Source of the DNA: JBEDUK01 sp040414485
Lineage (GTDB): Bacteria; Actinomycetota; UBA4738
Direction: 5' to 3'
Assembly (NCBI GenBank): GCA_040414485.1
Contig: JBEDUK010000056.1
Location: forward strand, 1 to 64,000
Length of the DNA stretch: 64,000 bases
Below, one piece after another: positions 34,831-43,342 of the stretch (its first letter is position 1; each line of letters opens with the position of its first letter). The position numbers and the translations under genes are program-made. Below the pieces are notes generated by a model. It saw nothing but the letters and a program-made list of their open reading frames with translations, was not told the origin of the DNA and searched no databases.

Positions 34831-34840
34831 GAGCGGCGAC

Positions 34841-35830
34841 ATGTCCGTCACCGGCGCCGTCAGCCGGTTCCGCAAGAGGGTTCGTCGTCGGCGGGAGCGG
34901 AACTTCCAACGCGGTCTGTGGAAAGAGATAGCCGGCGGTGTGCTCGGTCAGCTGTATCTCGACCGCGGCGGCGGGCCCGGCGACAGCGTCCTGCTGGTCG
35001 GCCACGACCGCTCCGGAACCACCTGGATCGCCGAGGCGCTGAACTACCGGCGGGACTTCCGTTACATCTACGAGCCGTTCCATCCGGGCCGGGTGGATGC
35101 CGCCAAGGTGTTCACGCCGCGCCTCTATCTGCGGCCTGGCGAGGATGATCCCAAGTACATCGGTGCGGCAGGCGCCGTGCTGTCCGGCGACATCAGAAGC
35201 CTGTGGGCCGACAAGTACAACCGCTCGGTCTTGCCCAGGCGCCGGCTTGTGAAGGAGGTGAGGGCGAACCTCCTGCTGCCGTGGATCGCCGCACATTTCC
35301 CCGCGACCTCGATTGTGTTCATGCTTCGGCACCCGTGCGCCGTGGCGAACTCCGAGCGTCGGCTTTCGGGGAGATGGCACATAGACCTGGGCCGTTTCCT
35401 CTCGCAGCCGGAGCTGATGCAGGACCACCTCGCGCCCTTCCGCGACGCCATGCAGGCTGCATCCACCGACTGGGAGAAGCGCGTCGTTGTGTGGTGCATC
35501 GAGAACTACGTTCCCATCGCGACGCTGGATCCGCGCCGAGTCCTCTTCGCGTTCTACGAGGACTTCTGCGTTGAGCCAGAGAGGGAGCTGCGGCGGCTGT
35601 TCGAATTCGCCAACATGCCGTACGATCCGCGCGCGCTCCAAACGCTCACCAAGCCCTCCGCGACAAGCCGCAAGGACAGCGCGGTCCTCTCCGGCGAGGA
35701 CCTCGTGGAAGCCTGGCGCCGAGACGTAACCGACGATGAGGTCGTGGCGACGATGGGCGTCGTCGAAGCGTTCGGCCTGGACCGGATCTACACGTCGGAT
35801 TCGATGCCGAGATCACGCCCGGGCCGCTGA
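34841..35830 (+). CDS. Sulfotransferase family protein (ST1)
   Basis: 329-aa predicted PAPS-dependent sulfotransferase. The 5'-phosphosulfate-binding loop is LLVGHDRSGTTWIAEALNYR and the 3'-phosphate motif is VFMLRHPCAVANSERRLSG; VLFAFYEDFCVEPERELRRLF is a typical later segment. The ATG at 34841 is chosen because AGGAG lies 7 bases upstream; an earlier in-frame ATG at 34748 would lie inside the small ORF. No signal peptide is seen, so it acts in the cytoplasm. The acceptor is unknown; polysaccharide genes follow. Confidence 0.85.
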   Translation: MSVTGAVSRFRKRVRRRRERNFQRGLWKEIAGGVLGQLYLDRGGGPGDSVLLVGHDRSGTTWIAEALNYRRDFRYIYEPFHPGRVDAAKVFTPRLYLRPGEDDPKYIGAAGAVLSGDIRSLWADKYNRSVLPRRRLVKEVRANLLLPWIAAHFPATSIVFMLRHPCAVANSERRLSGRWHIDLGRFLSQPELMQDHLAPFRDAMQAASTDWEKRVVVWCIENYVPIATLDPRRVLFAFYEDFCVEPERELRRLFEFANMPYDPRALQTLTKPSATSRKDSAVLSGEDLVEAWRRDVTDDEVVATMGVVEAFGLDRIYTSDSMPRSRPGR

Positions 35831-35837
35831 CGCGAAA

Positions 35838-36983
35838 TCACGGCATGCCGCGGGCGGCGGCCAACGACCGGAAGAACCGGTCGTGCTGCTCAGCGATGAG
35901 ATCCCAGGTGTAGCGCTCCTGGATCCGGGCCCGCGCGGCGGCACCGACGGCTCGTACCTGATCCGGGTGGGCGTCCGCCCACCGGATGCGTTCAGTGAGC
36001 GAGCCCTTCTCCTTTTGCCAGACCAGGCCGTGATCGCCGATGACCTCTGTGTTGAACTCGGTGCCGAGCACGATCGCGCAATTCCCGCATCCCATGGCCT
36101 TCAACAGGGAGGGGTTCGTCCCGCCCATCTCGTGGCCGTGCAGGTACGCGTAGCAGCCCAGGTGCAGCTTTTCCACCAGCATCGGCCCGTACACCGGCCC
36201 GAGGAACCGCACCCGATGGCCGCGGGCCAGATCCTGCACATGACGCCAGTACGGCGTCTCGTAATTCATCCCCCCTGCGATCAGCAGTTCCTTGTCGGAG
36301 CCGGCGGCGGCGAACTCGCTGATGATGTGATGGATGTTGTTGTCCGGCTCGATCCGGCATGCGATCAGGTAGTACTCGCCTGGGCTGGCATCCCACTGGT
36401 CCAGATCGCCGTCCGGCAGATCCCGGAGGAGGTACGCACCGTTCGAGATGTAGGCCGAATCCCGCCCGTACCGTTCGCGGTAATAGCGCTGGATGGCCAT
36501 CGAATCCGAGATGAGATCCGCGCCGGTCGCCTTCGCCGCGCACCATTCGGCGAACCTCATGTAGCGCTGGCCGCCGCCGCGCCGCCACTTCGGACGCCGC
36601 CACTCGATGCCGTCGGTATTGATGACGACGGCCCGCTTCCCCACGAACGGGCGGACCATCGCCCACAGGGGTGCGCTGGGGGTGCCCAGGACGTAGTAGA
36701 TGTCGACCTTCCGGCGCATCGAATCGAACAGCGACACCGTTTCGTGCGAGATCCGCTCGAGTTCGCGGTGCTTCAGGTACGGCGTGTAGACGAGCTTCAC
36801 ACCCTTGTACTCGCCGCCGGGCTGCCGACCCGCGTACTCCTCACGGCAGTACACCGTCACGTCGTGGCCGAGCTCCACGAGCCGCGTCGACAGCTCTTCG
36901 GCGAACGTCTCGAACCCGGTCCAGCATTGCGGGATGCCGCGGCACCCCATGATCGCGATATGGAGACCCGTACGACGGTTCAC
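35838..36983 (-). CDS. Glycosyltransferase with DUF1972 N-terminal domain (possible rhamnosyltransferase)
   Basis: 381-aa family-4-like glycosyltransferase. The N-terminal HIAIMGCRGIPQCWTGFETF segment is the DUF1972 signature seen in rhamnosyltransferases such as WchF; the C-terminal nucleotide-binding part contains HEMGGTNPSLLKAMGCGNC, which carries the acidic donor-binding region. GTG at 36983 overlaps the rmlD stop (GTGA). Coupling to rmlD and proximity of rmlC suggest dTDP-rhamnose as donor, but that is inference. Confidence 0.85.
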   Translation of the reverse strand: MNRRTGLHIAIMGCRGIPQCWTGFETFAEELSTRLVELGHDVTVYCREEYAGRQPGGEYKGVKLVYTPYLKHRELERISHETVSLFDSMRRKVDIYYVLGTPSAPLWAMVRPFVGKRAVVINTDGIEWRRPKWRRGGGQRYMRFAEWCAAKATGADLISDSMAIQRYYRERYGRDSAYISNGAYLLRDLPDGDLDQWDASPGEYYLIACRIEPDNNIHHIISEFAAAGSDKELLIAGGMNYETPYWRHVQDLARGHRVRFLGPVYGPMLVEKLHLGCYAYLHGHEMGGTNPSLLKAMGCGNCAIVLGTEFNTEVIGDHGLVWQKEKGSLTERIRWADAHPDQVRAVGAAARARIQERYTWDLIAEQHDRFFRSLAAARGMP

Positions 36984-37852
36984 GCGACCGCTCCGCCGCG
37001 TCGGCCCCGCCGCTCCAGGTACCACTCGAGCGCGTCGCGCCAAGGACGGCTCCTGGGCAGGCCGAGGCGTTCGGCCTTCGTGTCCAGCAGGATCGACCAT
37101 CGCGGGCGGCGGACCACCTGCTCCCCCGCCGGCTTCGGCGTCAGATCGGCGTCGATTCCTTCAATCTCGAAGGTCGCGAGCGCGAACCGATACCAGGAGC
37201 AGGAGCCGCTGTTGGCCGCATGGTAGATGCCCGGCGGTACCTCGCGCTCCAGCAGTGTGAGGATGCGATCGGCCATGTCCCTGGTGGAAGACGGCGCGAA
37301 GATCTGGTCGTCGACGACGGATACGGCTTCGCCGGCGGCGGCCTTTGCGAGCATGGTCTCGACGAAGTTCCCTCCCTTGCCCGAGCTCCCGGCGTGGCCG
37401 AAGAGTCCCGATCCCCTGACGACCAGGGAGTCCGGATGCGCGGCGGCGACCAGTTGTTCGCCCGCCGCCTTCGAAGCACCGTACACGTTCAGCGGGTGTG
37501 GCTGGTCGTCCTCGGCGTAGCCCTCCTGACGCTCGCCATCGAACACGTAGTCCGTGCTGACGAAGACGCAGCGCGCCCCACTCGTGCGGGCGGCCCGCGC
37601 CACGTTTCCGGCGCCGACGGCGTTCACGCCGAAGGTCGCCGACGGATCCGCCTCGCACAGCTCGACCTTGTGGAACGCGGCCGCATTGATCACCGCTTTC
37701 GGCCTGACCCGCTGGATGACGCGCTCCAAACCAACCAGATCGGTGACGTCGGCCTCCTCGTGTCGCGGTGCGATGACCTCGTGGCGGCCGACCGCCACGC
37801 CGCGCACGTCAGTCCCGAGCTGACCGGAACCGCCGAGCAACAAGATGCGCAC
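36980..37852 (-). CDS. rmlD: dTDP-4-dehydrorhamnose reductase (RmlD-like SDR)
   Basis: 290-aa short-chain dehydrogenase. The Rossmann loop is LLLGGSGQLGTDVRG, the AAF motif AVINAAAFHKVELCE, FVSTDYVFDG carries the active-site Thr/Ser region, and YGASKAAGEQ the catalytic Tyr/Lys. It performs the last step of dTDP-L-rhamnose synthesis. The start is GTG at 37852. rmlA and rmlB are not in the window. Confidence 0.85.
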   Translation of the reverse strand: MRILLLGGSGQLGTDVRGVAVGRHEVIAPRHEEADVTDLVGLERVIQRVRPKAVINAAAFHKVELCEADPSATFGVNAVGAGNVARAARTSGARCVFVSTDYVFDGERQEGYAEDDQPHPLNVYGASKAAGEQLVAAAHPDSLVVRGSGLFGHAGSSGKGGNFVETMLAKAAAGEAVSVVDDQIFAPSSTRDMADRILTLLEREVPPGIYHAANSGSCSWYRFALATFEIEGIDADLTPKPAGEQVVRRPRWSILLDTKAERLGLPRSRPWRDALEWYLERRGRRGGAVA

Positions 37853-37869
37853 GAACCCTCGCCCGCCCG

Positions 37870-38979
37870 TTACCGGGTTCCGGCGACGTGCTCGGGCCCG
37901 CGCGCCTCGCTCGTGGGCGGATCCGACCACTCCGGCTTCGTCAGCACGTAACCGTGCGTGCGAACGATGTCCGCGGATTCCTCGAGCAGCTTCATCCACT
38001 CGATGTTGTAGTACCTCGGGTTCGAGAAGTCGGTAAATCCGTGATGCCGGATCTCCTGGACCATGTGCCGGATGGATTCCTCGACCGTGAGCCGCGGCTG
38101 GAACCCAAGCGTATGCAGGATCTTCTCGCCGGACACCCGGTACGATCGCACCAGTCGGTAGGAGTAGTCGACGTCCAGTTCGCAGGGCACGCCGATCCCG
38201 TTCAGCGCGTGCTTGGCGCGCATGGCCAACTCGGAGATGCGGAAGTTCCCGGCCGTGAGATTGAACACCTGGCCGCGGATCAGCTCCTTGTCCGACTCGA
38301 GCGCCAGGACATACGCGCGGCACACGTCCTGGACGTCGATGAGGGGCCGCCACATCGCGCCGCCGTAGTGGACCGACAGGGTGCCCTTCGACATCGCGTC
38401 CTTGACGAAAGCGTTCACGACCAGGTCGTAGCGCATCCTCGGGGAGAAGCCGAAGACCGTCCCCTTCCGAAACGCGACCGGCGCGAAGGAGTCGTCGGCC
38501 AGCGCGAGGATCTCGCGCTCGGCAGCGAGCTTCGAGGTAGCGTAGGCGGCGCGGGGCTCGACCTCAGAGGTCTCGTCCAGAAGGACATCCCGAGCCTCCT
38601 CCCCAACCCCACGGTCGTAGATCGAGCACGTGGAGGCGAAGATCAGCCGCGGAACGCCCGCCTCCTTCGCCACCTGCGCCACCCGGATGGAGGCGTGCGT
38701 GTTCAGCTCCTCGTTCGCCTTCGGGTTGAACTCCGCCGTGGGATCGTTCGACAAGCCGCCGATGTTGATGACCGCGCCGCAGTCGGCGAGATGCCGCGGC
38801 TCCAGTTCACGCATGTCCTCGACCAGCAGTTCGATGCGGTCCCGGAAGGACTCGACCGGCGCGCGGCCGAAGAACATCCGGTCGAAGACCTTGACGGAGT
38901 AACCCTTCGCAAGCAGTTCGTCGGCCAGGACGCAGCCGACGTAGCCGGCCCCGCCGATGACCATCACCTTGTCATTCAT
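37870..38979 (-). CDS. NAD-dependent epimerase/dehydratase (extended SDR)
   Basis: 369-aa extended SDR acting on a nucleotide sugar. GGAGYVGCVLADELL is the NAD-binding loop, ASTCSIYD the active-site serine region and YATSKLAAERE the Tyr-x-x-x-Lys pair; RPLIDVQDVCRAYV is also typical. GGGGGAG precedes the ATG at 38979. It could be a 4-epimerase or a reductase of a dTDP- or CDP-sugar; the next gene is an rmlC homologue, so the two may make a deoxysugar together. Confidence 0.85.
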   Translation of the reverse strand: MNDKVMVIGGAGYVGCVLADELLAKGYSVKVFDRMFFGRAPVESFRDRIELLVEDMRELEPRHLADCGAVINIGGLSNDPTAEFNPKANEELNTHASIRVAQVAKEAGVPRLIFASTCSIYDRGVGEEARDVLLDETSEVEPRAAYATSKLAAEREILALADDSFAPVAFRKGTVFGFSPRMRYDLVVNAFVKDAMSKGTLSVHYGGAMWRPLIDVQDVCRAYVLALESDKELIRGQVFNLTAGNFRISELAMRAKHALNGIGVPCELDVDYSYRLVRSYRVSGEKILHTLGFQPRLTVEESIRHMVQEIRHHGFTDFSNPRYYNIEWMKLLEESADIVRTHGYVLTKPEWSDPPTSEARGPEHVAGTR

Positions 38980-39114
38980 CAACTCCCCCTCGTGTGGCTC
39001 CTCCGCCTGGTTCTCAGGCGTCAGAGCTCCGCGCAAGCCTACGGACCGCCGAGCCGGCGCGCAACGATCCGAGCTGCTTCATGGGGATGGCGCGCCGCCC
39101 GACTCCTCCAGCGC

Positions 39115-39657
39115 TCAGTGGCTGTAGGCCGGCGGAGCCTCGAGTACCTCCGCCAGGCTCGGATTGTTCTTGTCCCGATCCGAGAGGATCGGATCGGTCG
39201 CGCTCCAGTCGAACCCGAGACTCGGATCGTTCCATGCGACTCCGAATTCATCGGATCCGGTGTAGTAGTTGTCGACCATGTAGTGGAGCATCACATCGCG
39301 CTCGGCGTAGAAGCCGTGTGCGACGCCGGAAGGGACGTACAAGCCTTTGAGTCCCTCATCAGTGTCGATTCGAAGCCCCAGGCCAACTCCCTCGGTCGGT
39401 GAGCCAGAGCGCAGGTCGTGCAGCCCGACGACGGCCGAGCCGGTGTAGAAGTTCCACCAGTCCGCCTGCTGACGGTGGAAGTGCAGGCCCCTCAAGACGG
39501 TCGCCTTCGAGATCGAGATGTTGCCCTGAACCATCTCGCGCCCGTTGGGAATCCAGGATCGACGGTAGTCCTCGGTGAACGATCCGCGGAGGTCCGCATG
39601 CGACGTCAGCGGATACAGCAGCACACCCTCGATTCCGACGTCGAGGCTTTCGGGCAT
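39115..39657 (-). CDS. rmlC: dTDP-4-dehydrorhamnose 3,5-epimerase family protein
   Basis: 180-aa cupin-fold epimerase. DLRGSFTEDYRRSW, KATVLRGLHFHRQ (active-site histidine), YVPSGVAHGFYAERDVMLHY and VDNYYTGSDEFGVAWNDP are family motifs, though DNYY replaces the commoner TDYY, so the exact substrate may differ from rhamnose. AAGGAGG lies just upstream of the ATG at 39657, which decides the start. The gaps on both sides (117 and 135 bases) hold no other gene. Confidence 0.85.
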   Translation of the reverse strand: MPESLDVGIEGVLLYPLTSHADLRGSFTEDYRRSWIPNGREMVQGNISISKATVLRGLHFHRQQADWWNFYTGSAVVGLHDLRSGSPTEGVGLGLRIDTDEGLKGLYVPSGVAHGFYAERDVMLHYMVDNYYTGSDEFGVAWNDPSLGFDWSATDPILSDRDKNNPSLAEVLEAPPAYSH

Positions 39658-39774
39658 GGGATCCTCCTTCGTGCTCGTCCTGATGGCTTCTGGCCTGGCC
39701 TTTCGGCCGGGCACCGGCTGCGGGCGCGCAACATAGCAGGTGGGTGCAACCGGACCGTGCGATGCTCGCGGCGC

Positions 39775-41256
39775 TTAGAACGCGCCCTTGCCGAGCAAGA
39801 CCGACGGGACCGTCTTCGCCAGGATGAACAGGTCGTACAGGATCGACCAGTTCTCGATATAGAACAGGTCGAGCCGGACATAGTCGTCGAAGCCGAGCTC
39901 GCTGCGCCCGCGAACCTGCCAGAGGCCGGTGATGCCGGGCGGCACCTCCAGCCGATCGTGGTGCCAGTCCTCGTAGTTCTCTACCTCGATCGGAAGCGCT
40001 GGCCGTGGACCTACGAGGCTCATCTCTCCCCTGATGACGTTCAGGAGCTGCGGCAGCTCGTCCAAGCTGAACCTTCGTAGCCACCGGCCGAACCGCGTCA
40101 CGCGTGGGTCCACACGCATCTTGAACAGCGGACCGTCGGCTTCGTTGTGGTCCAGCAGCTGGGCGAGCATGGCGTCGGCACCGTCGACCATCGTGCGGAA
40201 CTTGAACATCGTGAATCGGTGGCCGTTGTGACCCACTCGCAGCTGCCTGTACAGGATCGGCCCCCGGGAAGTGGCCTTGACGACGACAGCCAGCGTGAGC
40301 CAGATTGGGCTTCCGAGGACCAGCACAAGGCCCGAACCGACAAGATCGAAGACCCGTTTGGCGATCGCTTGCGGACCTGAGAGTCGCACCGGCTTCAGGG
40401 AGAGCGCCAGCAACTCGCCGACCGGCTGCACGGACAGCCGCGATGACAGGATCTCGGTCAGGTTCGCCGAGATTCTCACCTCAACGTTCTGGCGTCGGAG
40501 CTGCTTCGCCACGCGTTTCATCAACTCGATGCCGACGGCCGAAGACGCCACGAAGACGCACTCGGCGTCGTGGGTCTCGATCAGGTACGAGAGCTCATCG
40601 ATCGAACCGAGGACGGGAACCTTGGCGAGCGGCGGCGCCCAGACCCCCTCGGTTTCCACCAACCCGATCGGGCGGAACCCGAACGAGCGATTCTGCAGCA
40701 CGTCGGCCAGCTTGACGGCCTCGTCGTTGGCGCCCACCACCAGCGTACGGAACAGCAGGTCGCCACGGGCGCGGAGGCGCCATCGGTAGCGATGCCAGAG
40801 CTTCCGGCTGATCATCAGGATTGCGAGCGCCACGACCCACGTCAGGGCCAGCCACAGATCCGATGGTCCCCCGGGGCGGTTCGATGACATGAACACCAGG
40901 ACGAAGCCCAGCGCGAGGGCGGTCACGGTCGCCTCGAGCAGACGGCGGAACTCTTCGGCCGGGGACAGCCGAGAGATCGAGTAGAGCTGGAACGCTGCGA
41001 GCAGCGCTACCCAAGCGACCGGCGCGAAGATCAAGACAGCCACGAACCTCCGGCCGACCGGGTCGAACCCATGCTGCATGAACCTCGTCAGGATGATCGC
41101 TGCATCCACCGAGAGGGCGTCCGTCAGGACGGTCCATCTGGCGAGCCTCCGGTAGTGGCACGCGGTGTTCTCCTCTGGTCTGGCGTCGGTATCCCGCTCT
41201 GGTCTGGCGTCGGTATCCCGCTCGCTCGCTACGGCGAGCTCATGGTCCTTCAGCAT
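39775..41256 (-). CDS. Exopolysaccharide polyprenyl glycosylphosphotransferase (initiating sugar transferase)
   Basis: 493-aa membrane protein that loads the first sugar phosphate onto undecaprenyl phosphate. Four to five N-terminal membrane helices, a CoA-binding-like cytoplasmic domain (RTLVVGANDEAVKLADVL) and a C-terminal catalytic domain are seen; the latter has the re-entrant helix, FKFRTMVDGAD, RRFSLDELPQLLNVIRGEMS and LVGPRPALPIEVE of the WbaP/PglC family. The N-terminus includes two copies of an 8-residue unit (RDTDARPE). The ATG at 41256 is chosen; a longer frame upstream is implausible in composition. Confidence 0.9.
   Translation of the reverse strand: MLKDHELAVASERDTDARPERDTDARPEENTACHYRRLARWTVLTDALSVDAAIILTRFMQHGFDPVGRRFVAVLIFAPVAWVALLAAFQLYSISRLSPAEEFRRLLEATVTALALGFVLVFMSSNRPGGPSDLWLALTWVVALAILMISRKLWHRYRWRLRARGDLLFRTLVVGANDEAVKLADVLQNRSFGFRPIGLVETEGVWAPPLAKVPVLGSIDELSYLIETHDAECVFVASSAVGIELMKRVAKQLRRQNVEVRISANLTEILSSRLSVQPVGELLALSLKPVRLSGPQAIAKRVFDLVGSGLVLVLGSPIWLTLAVVVKATSRGPILYRQLRVGHNGHRFTMFKFRTMVDGADAMLAQLLDHNEADGPLFKMRVDPRVTRFGRWLRRFSLDELPQLLNVIRGEMSLVGPRPALPIEVENYEDWHHDRLEVPPGITGLWQVRGRSELGFDDYVRLDLFYIENWSILYDLFILAKTVPSVLLGKGAF
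41173..41220. repeat. Perfect 24-bp tandem duplication
   Basis: Two identical 24-base units (41173-41196 and 41197-41220) in the N-terminal coding region of the initiating sugar transferase. They keep the frame and encode two copies of an 8-residue Asp/Arg-rich unit. Confidence 0.9.
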
Positions 41257-41834
41257 GGTCAGCGATGCTCCCCTCCGTCGCGCCGATGCGAGCAGCACGA
41301 AGGATATGGGACGATTCGGTGCTATGTCGAGAACGTCGGCGGCAGCCGCATGAACGTCGTGGACCGGTTCGGTGTCGTGCTGGCGCGTTGGCCTGGGAAG
41401 ACCGCGTGCCGCCGCTCCGCGCAGCCTCCCGCCGCCGAGATGATCTTCGCCGCTGGCTTCATCGCCGCCACCGGACTCCCGCTGGCTCCAACCCGGATGT
41501 AGGCGAACGGTGCGACCAGTCCGGCACCAGCCCACCACGCACCCGACCCGGCTCGTTCCGCGTGTGGTGTCGCCGCGCCGCGCAGACTCCCGAAGCGGGC
41601 GGCCTTCGACATCGCCGGCTCGAGCCATGCCGCCCTGTTCGAGCGGTCGCGCCATCTGATGCAGGTATCCGACACCCGCAGCGGGAGCCAGTTTCGGTGG
41701 AGCAGCTCCCGAAGGCCGACGGCCTTGGAGCACCGCTCTCGGCCGCGAGGTCGCAAGGACATCCATCACGGGGAACCGGGCCACCTCCCTCGGACCAGAG
41801 CGGCGCGCTCCGCGTGAATCGATCGGTAGAAGAG
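41257..41834. other. Divergent intergenic region, no gene seen
   Basis: 578 bases between the sugar transferase and a divergent glycosyltransferase. Frames here are open only because of base composition and none resembles a protein. It probably carries both promoters; an AGAAGAG ribosome-binding site precedes the ATG at 41835. Confidence 0.5.
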
Positions 41835-42992
41835 ATGAACGAACGAACGGGTGTGACGGCCACCGCTGAGTCGGCGCGGACCACACGGAGGCTACGCATC
41901 GGCGTCGAGGCGCACGTGGTCGGCCGCCGGCAGACCGGCAACGAACGCGTCGTGTCCAATCTCCTCCTGGCGCTTGAACGGGCCGGCAAGCATGACGTCG
42001 TGGCGTATTTCACCGACGGACCGACCGCTGAGACATGGCGACGCAAAGCACCGGGCATCGATGTTCGAGTGGTCAGACCAACCAATCCGTTGGCCCGGAT
42101 CCCAATCTCGCTTCCGGTGCTCGCTCATCGCGACCGTCTCGACGCGCTCATAAGCCATGTCAACGGGCCCCCCTTTGCACCCTGTCCGGTAGTGACGCTC
42201 ATCCACGACGTCGCCTTCGCCCGGCACCCCGAGTTCTTCTCCCGATTTCAGCGCGCGTATATGAACGTCACCGTGCGCGCAAGCATGCGGTGGGCGGACG
42301 CCGTGGTCGCTGTGTCGCAGTTCACCAAGGACGAGGCCGTCGCCCTCTTTCGCTTCCCAGCAGAACGCGTCACCGTGGCGCACAACGGCGTCGACGACGT
42401 GTTCGACAACCCATCCGAGGACCCCGTTGTCCCACCACCGTTCTTCCTCGCCGCCGGAAACCTGGAGCCTCGAAAGAACCTCGCCACCCTCGTAGGCGCC
42501 TACCGCCACCTGGTTGCCCGGCGGCCGGAGATTCCAGAACGCTTGGTCCTGGTCGGTCAGTTCAAGGACGCGGCGCCGCTCCTCGCTGCTTCCGCAGACC
42601 TCGTTCAAAGCGGCCGGCTCATTCTTCCCGGGTATGTATCGGACGAAGAATTGGCATCGCTCTGCCACGCCGCGACCGCATTTGCATACCCGTCCGTGTA
42701 CGAAGGTTTTGGACTGCCGCCGCTCGAGGCCATGGCCGCTGGCGCTCCCACGTTGGTCGCGGATATCCCCGTGATGCGGGAAGTCGTCGGCGACAACGGA
42801 GTTCGCCTTCCCGCGAAGGACCCGACGGCATGGCGCCGGGCAATGGAGCGCATCATCGACGACCCAGAGCACCGGCGCTCGCTGATCGACCGGGGCCGGC
42901 GGCACGCCGCCTCCTTCACGTGGGATGCGCAGGCCACCGCGATCGCGCGAGTGATCGAAGGCATCACTGGGATGAGCCGGCGGGCGCGGTGA
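41835..42992 (+). CDS. Glycosyltransferase family 4 (GT-B)
   Basis: 385-aa GT-B enzyme. The N-terminal acceptor domain begins RRLRIGVEAHVVGRRQTGNE; VTVAHNGVDDVF and FFLAAGNLEPRKNLATLV open the donor domain, and SVYEGFGLPPLEAMAAGAPT holds the E-x7-E donor-binding motif. A ribosome-binding site (GAAGAG) directly precedes the ATG. Likely adds one sugar to the lipid-linked repeat unit at the cytoplasmic membrane; sugar not known. Confidence 0.9.
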   Translation: MNERTGVTATAESARTTRRLRIGVEAHVVGRRQTGNERVVSNLLLALERAGKHDVVAYFTDGPTAETWRRKAPGIDVRVVRPTNPLARIPISLPVLAHRDRLDALISHVNGPPFAPCPVVTLIHDVAFARHPEFFSRFQRAYMNVTVRASMRWADAVVAVSQFTKDEAVALFRFPAERVTVAHNGVDDVFDNPSEDPVVPPPFFLAAGNLEPRKNLATLVGAYRHLVARRPEIPERLVLVGQFKDAAPLLAASADLVQSGRLILPGYVSDEELASLCHAATAFAYPSVYEGFGLPPLEAMAAGAPTLVADIPVMREVVGDNGVRLPAKDPTAWRRAMERIIDDPEHRRSLIDRGRRHAASFTWDAQATAIARVIEGITGMSRRAR

Positions 42993-43013
42993 CACACATT
43001 AGCGGCGCGCTCA

Positions 43014-43041
43014 TTGACAACGGGTCGCACATTGATATGAA
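43014..43041 (+). promoter_or_regulatory. Promoter candidate for the GH5 lipoprotein gene
   Basis: TTGACA (43014-43019), a 16-base spacer and TATGAA (43036-43041). It would give a leader of about 295 bases before the ATG at 43343. The leader is comparatively AT-rich at its start and contains a short CCCC-AATTAA-GGGG inverted repeat; no known riboswitch was recognised. Confidence 0.4.
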
Positions 43042-43342
43042 TGCGCGCAGCGTGCCGATGCGAGATATTACCCCAATTAAGGGGACGAATGGTGCGTCTC
43101 ATCGGGGACGCCTCATCAGAGCGACTCCTTCCCGCGCCGCCTCTCAAGCGTCTGCCCCCACGGCGCCGCTCCGCCTCACCCGGCGGGCACTGCGCGAAGC
43201 AACGACCAGGCTCACCATCGTGACGGATTCTCAACAAGAGCCAAGCACCGCATCAGCGCGTTCAGGTAGTCTGAATTGAGTCATCGCTTGCCACGGCGAC
43301 CGAATGACGCGAACGAACCCTCCTGACCAGAATCGGAGCCTG

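Larger units (their letters stand above)
34478..34840 (+). promoter_or_regulatory. Duplicated leader element, copy A (promoter, small ORF, ribosome-binding site)
   Basis: Begins with GCGCCCCACC and a -10 box TATACT (34488-34493) followed by TCATCCC, continues through a GTATCCGCCGGCGG segment and GTGATC repeats, encodes a small ORF (34651-34830), and ends at the ribosome-binding site of the sulfotransferase at 34841. By eye it aligns with the minus-strand region 50937-50629 over most of its length, although the genes that follow are unrelated. Predicted start of transcription is near 34501, leaving a leader of about 340 bases. Confidence 0.6.

Noticed and set aside
41173..41220. CRISPR-like repeat
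   Set aside because: Two adjacent in-frame copies without spacers; a coding tandem duplication.
43038..43279. 80-aa open frame upstream of the GH5 gene
   Set aside because: Arg/Ser/Ala-rich, its ATG lies inside the predicted -10 box, and no ribosome-binding site or homologue is recognised.
43042..43342. Possible cyclic-di-GMP riboswitch before the GH5 lipoprotein gene
   Set aside because: Expected for a polysaccharide cluster, but the conserved core sequences of the GEMM classes could not be found.
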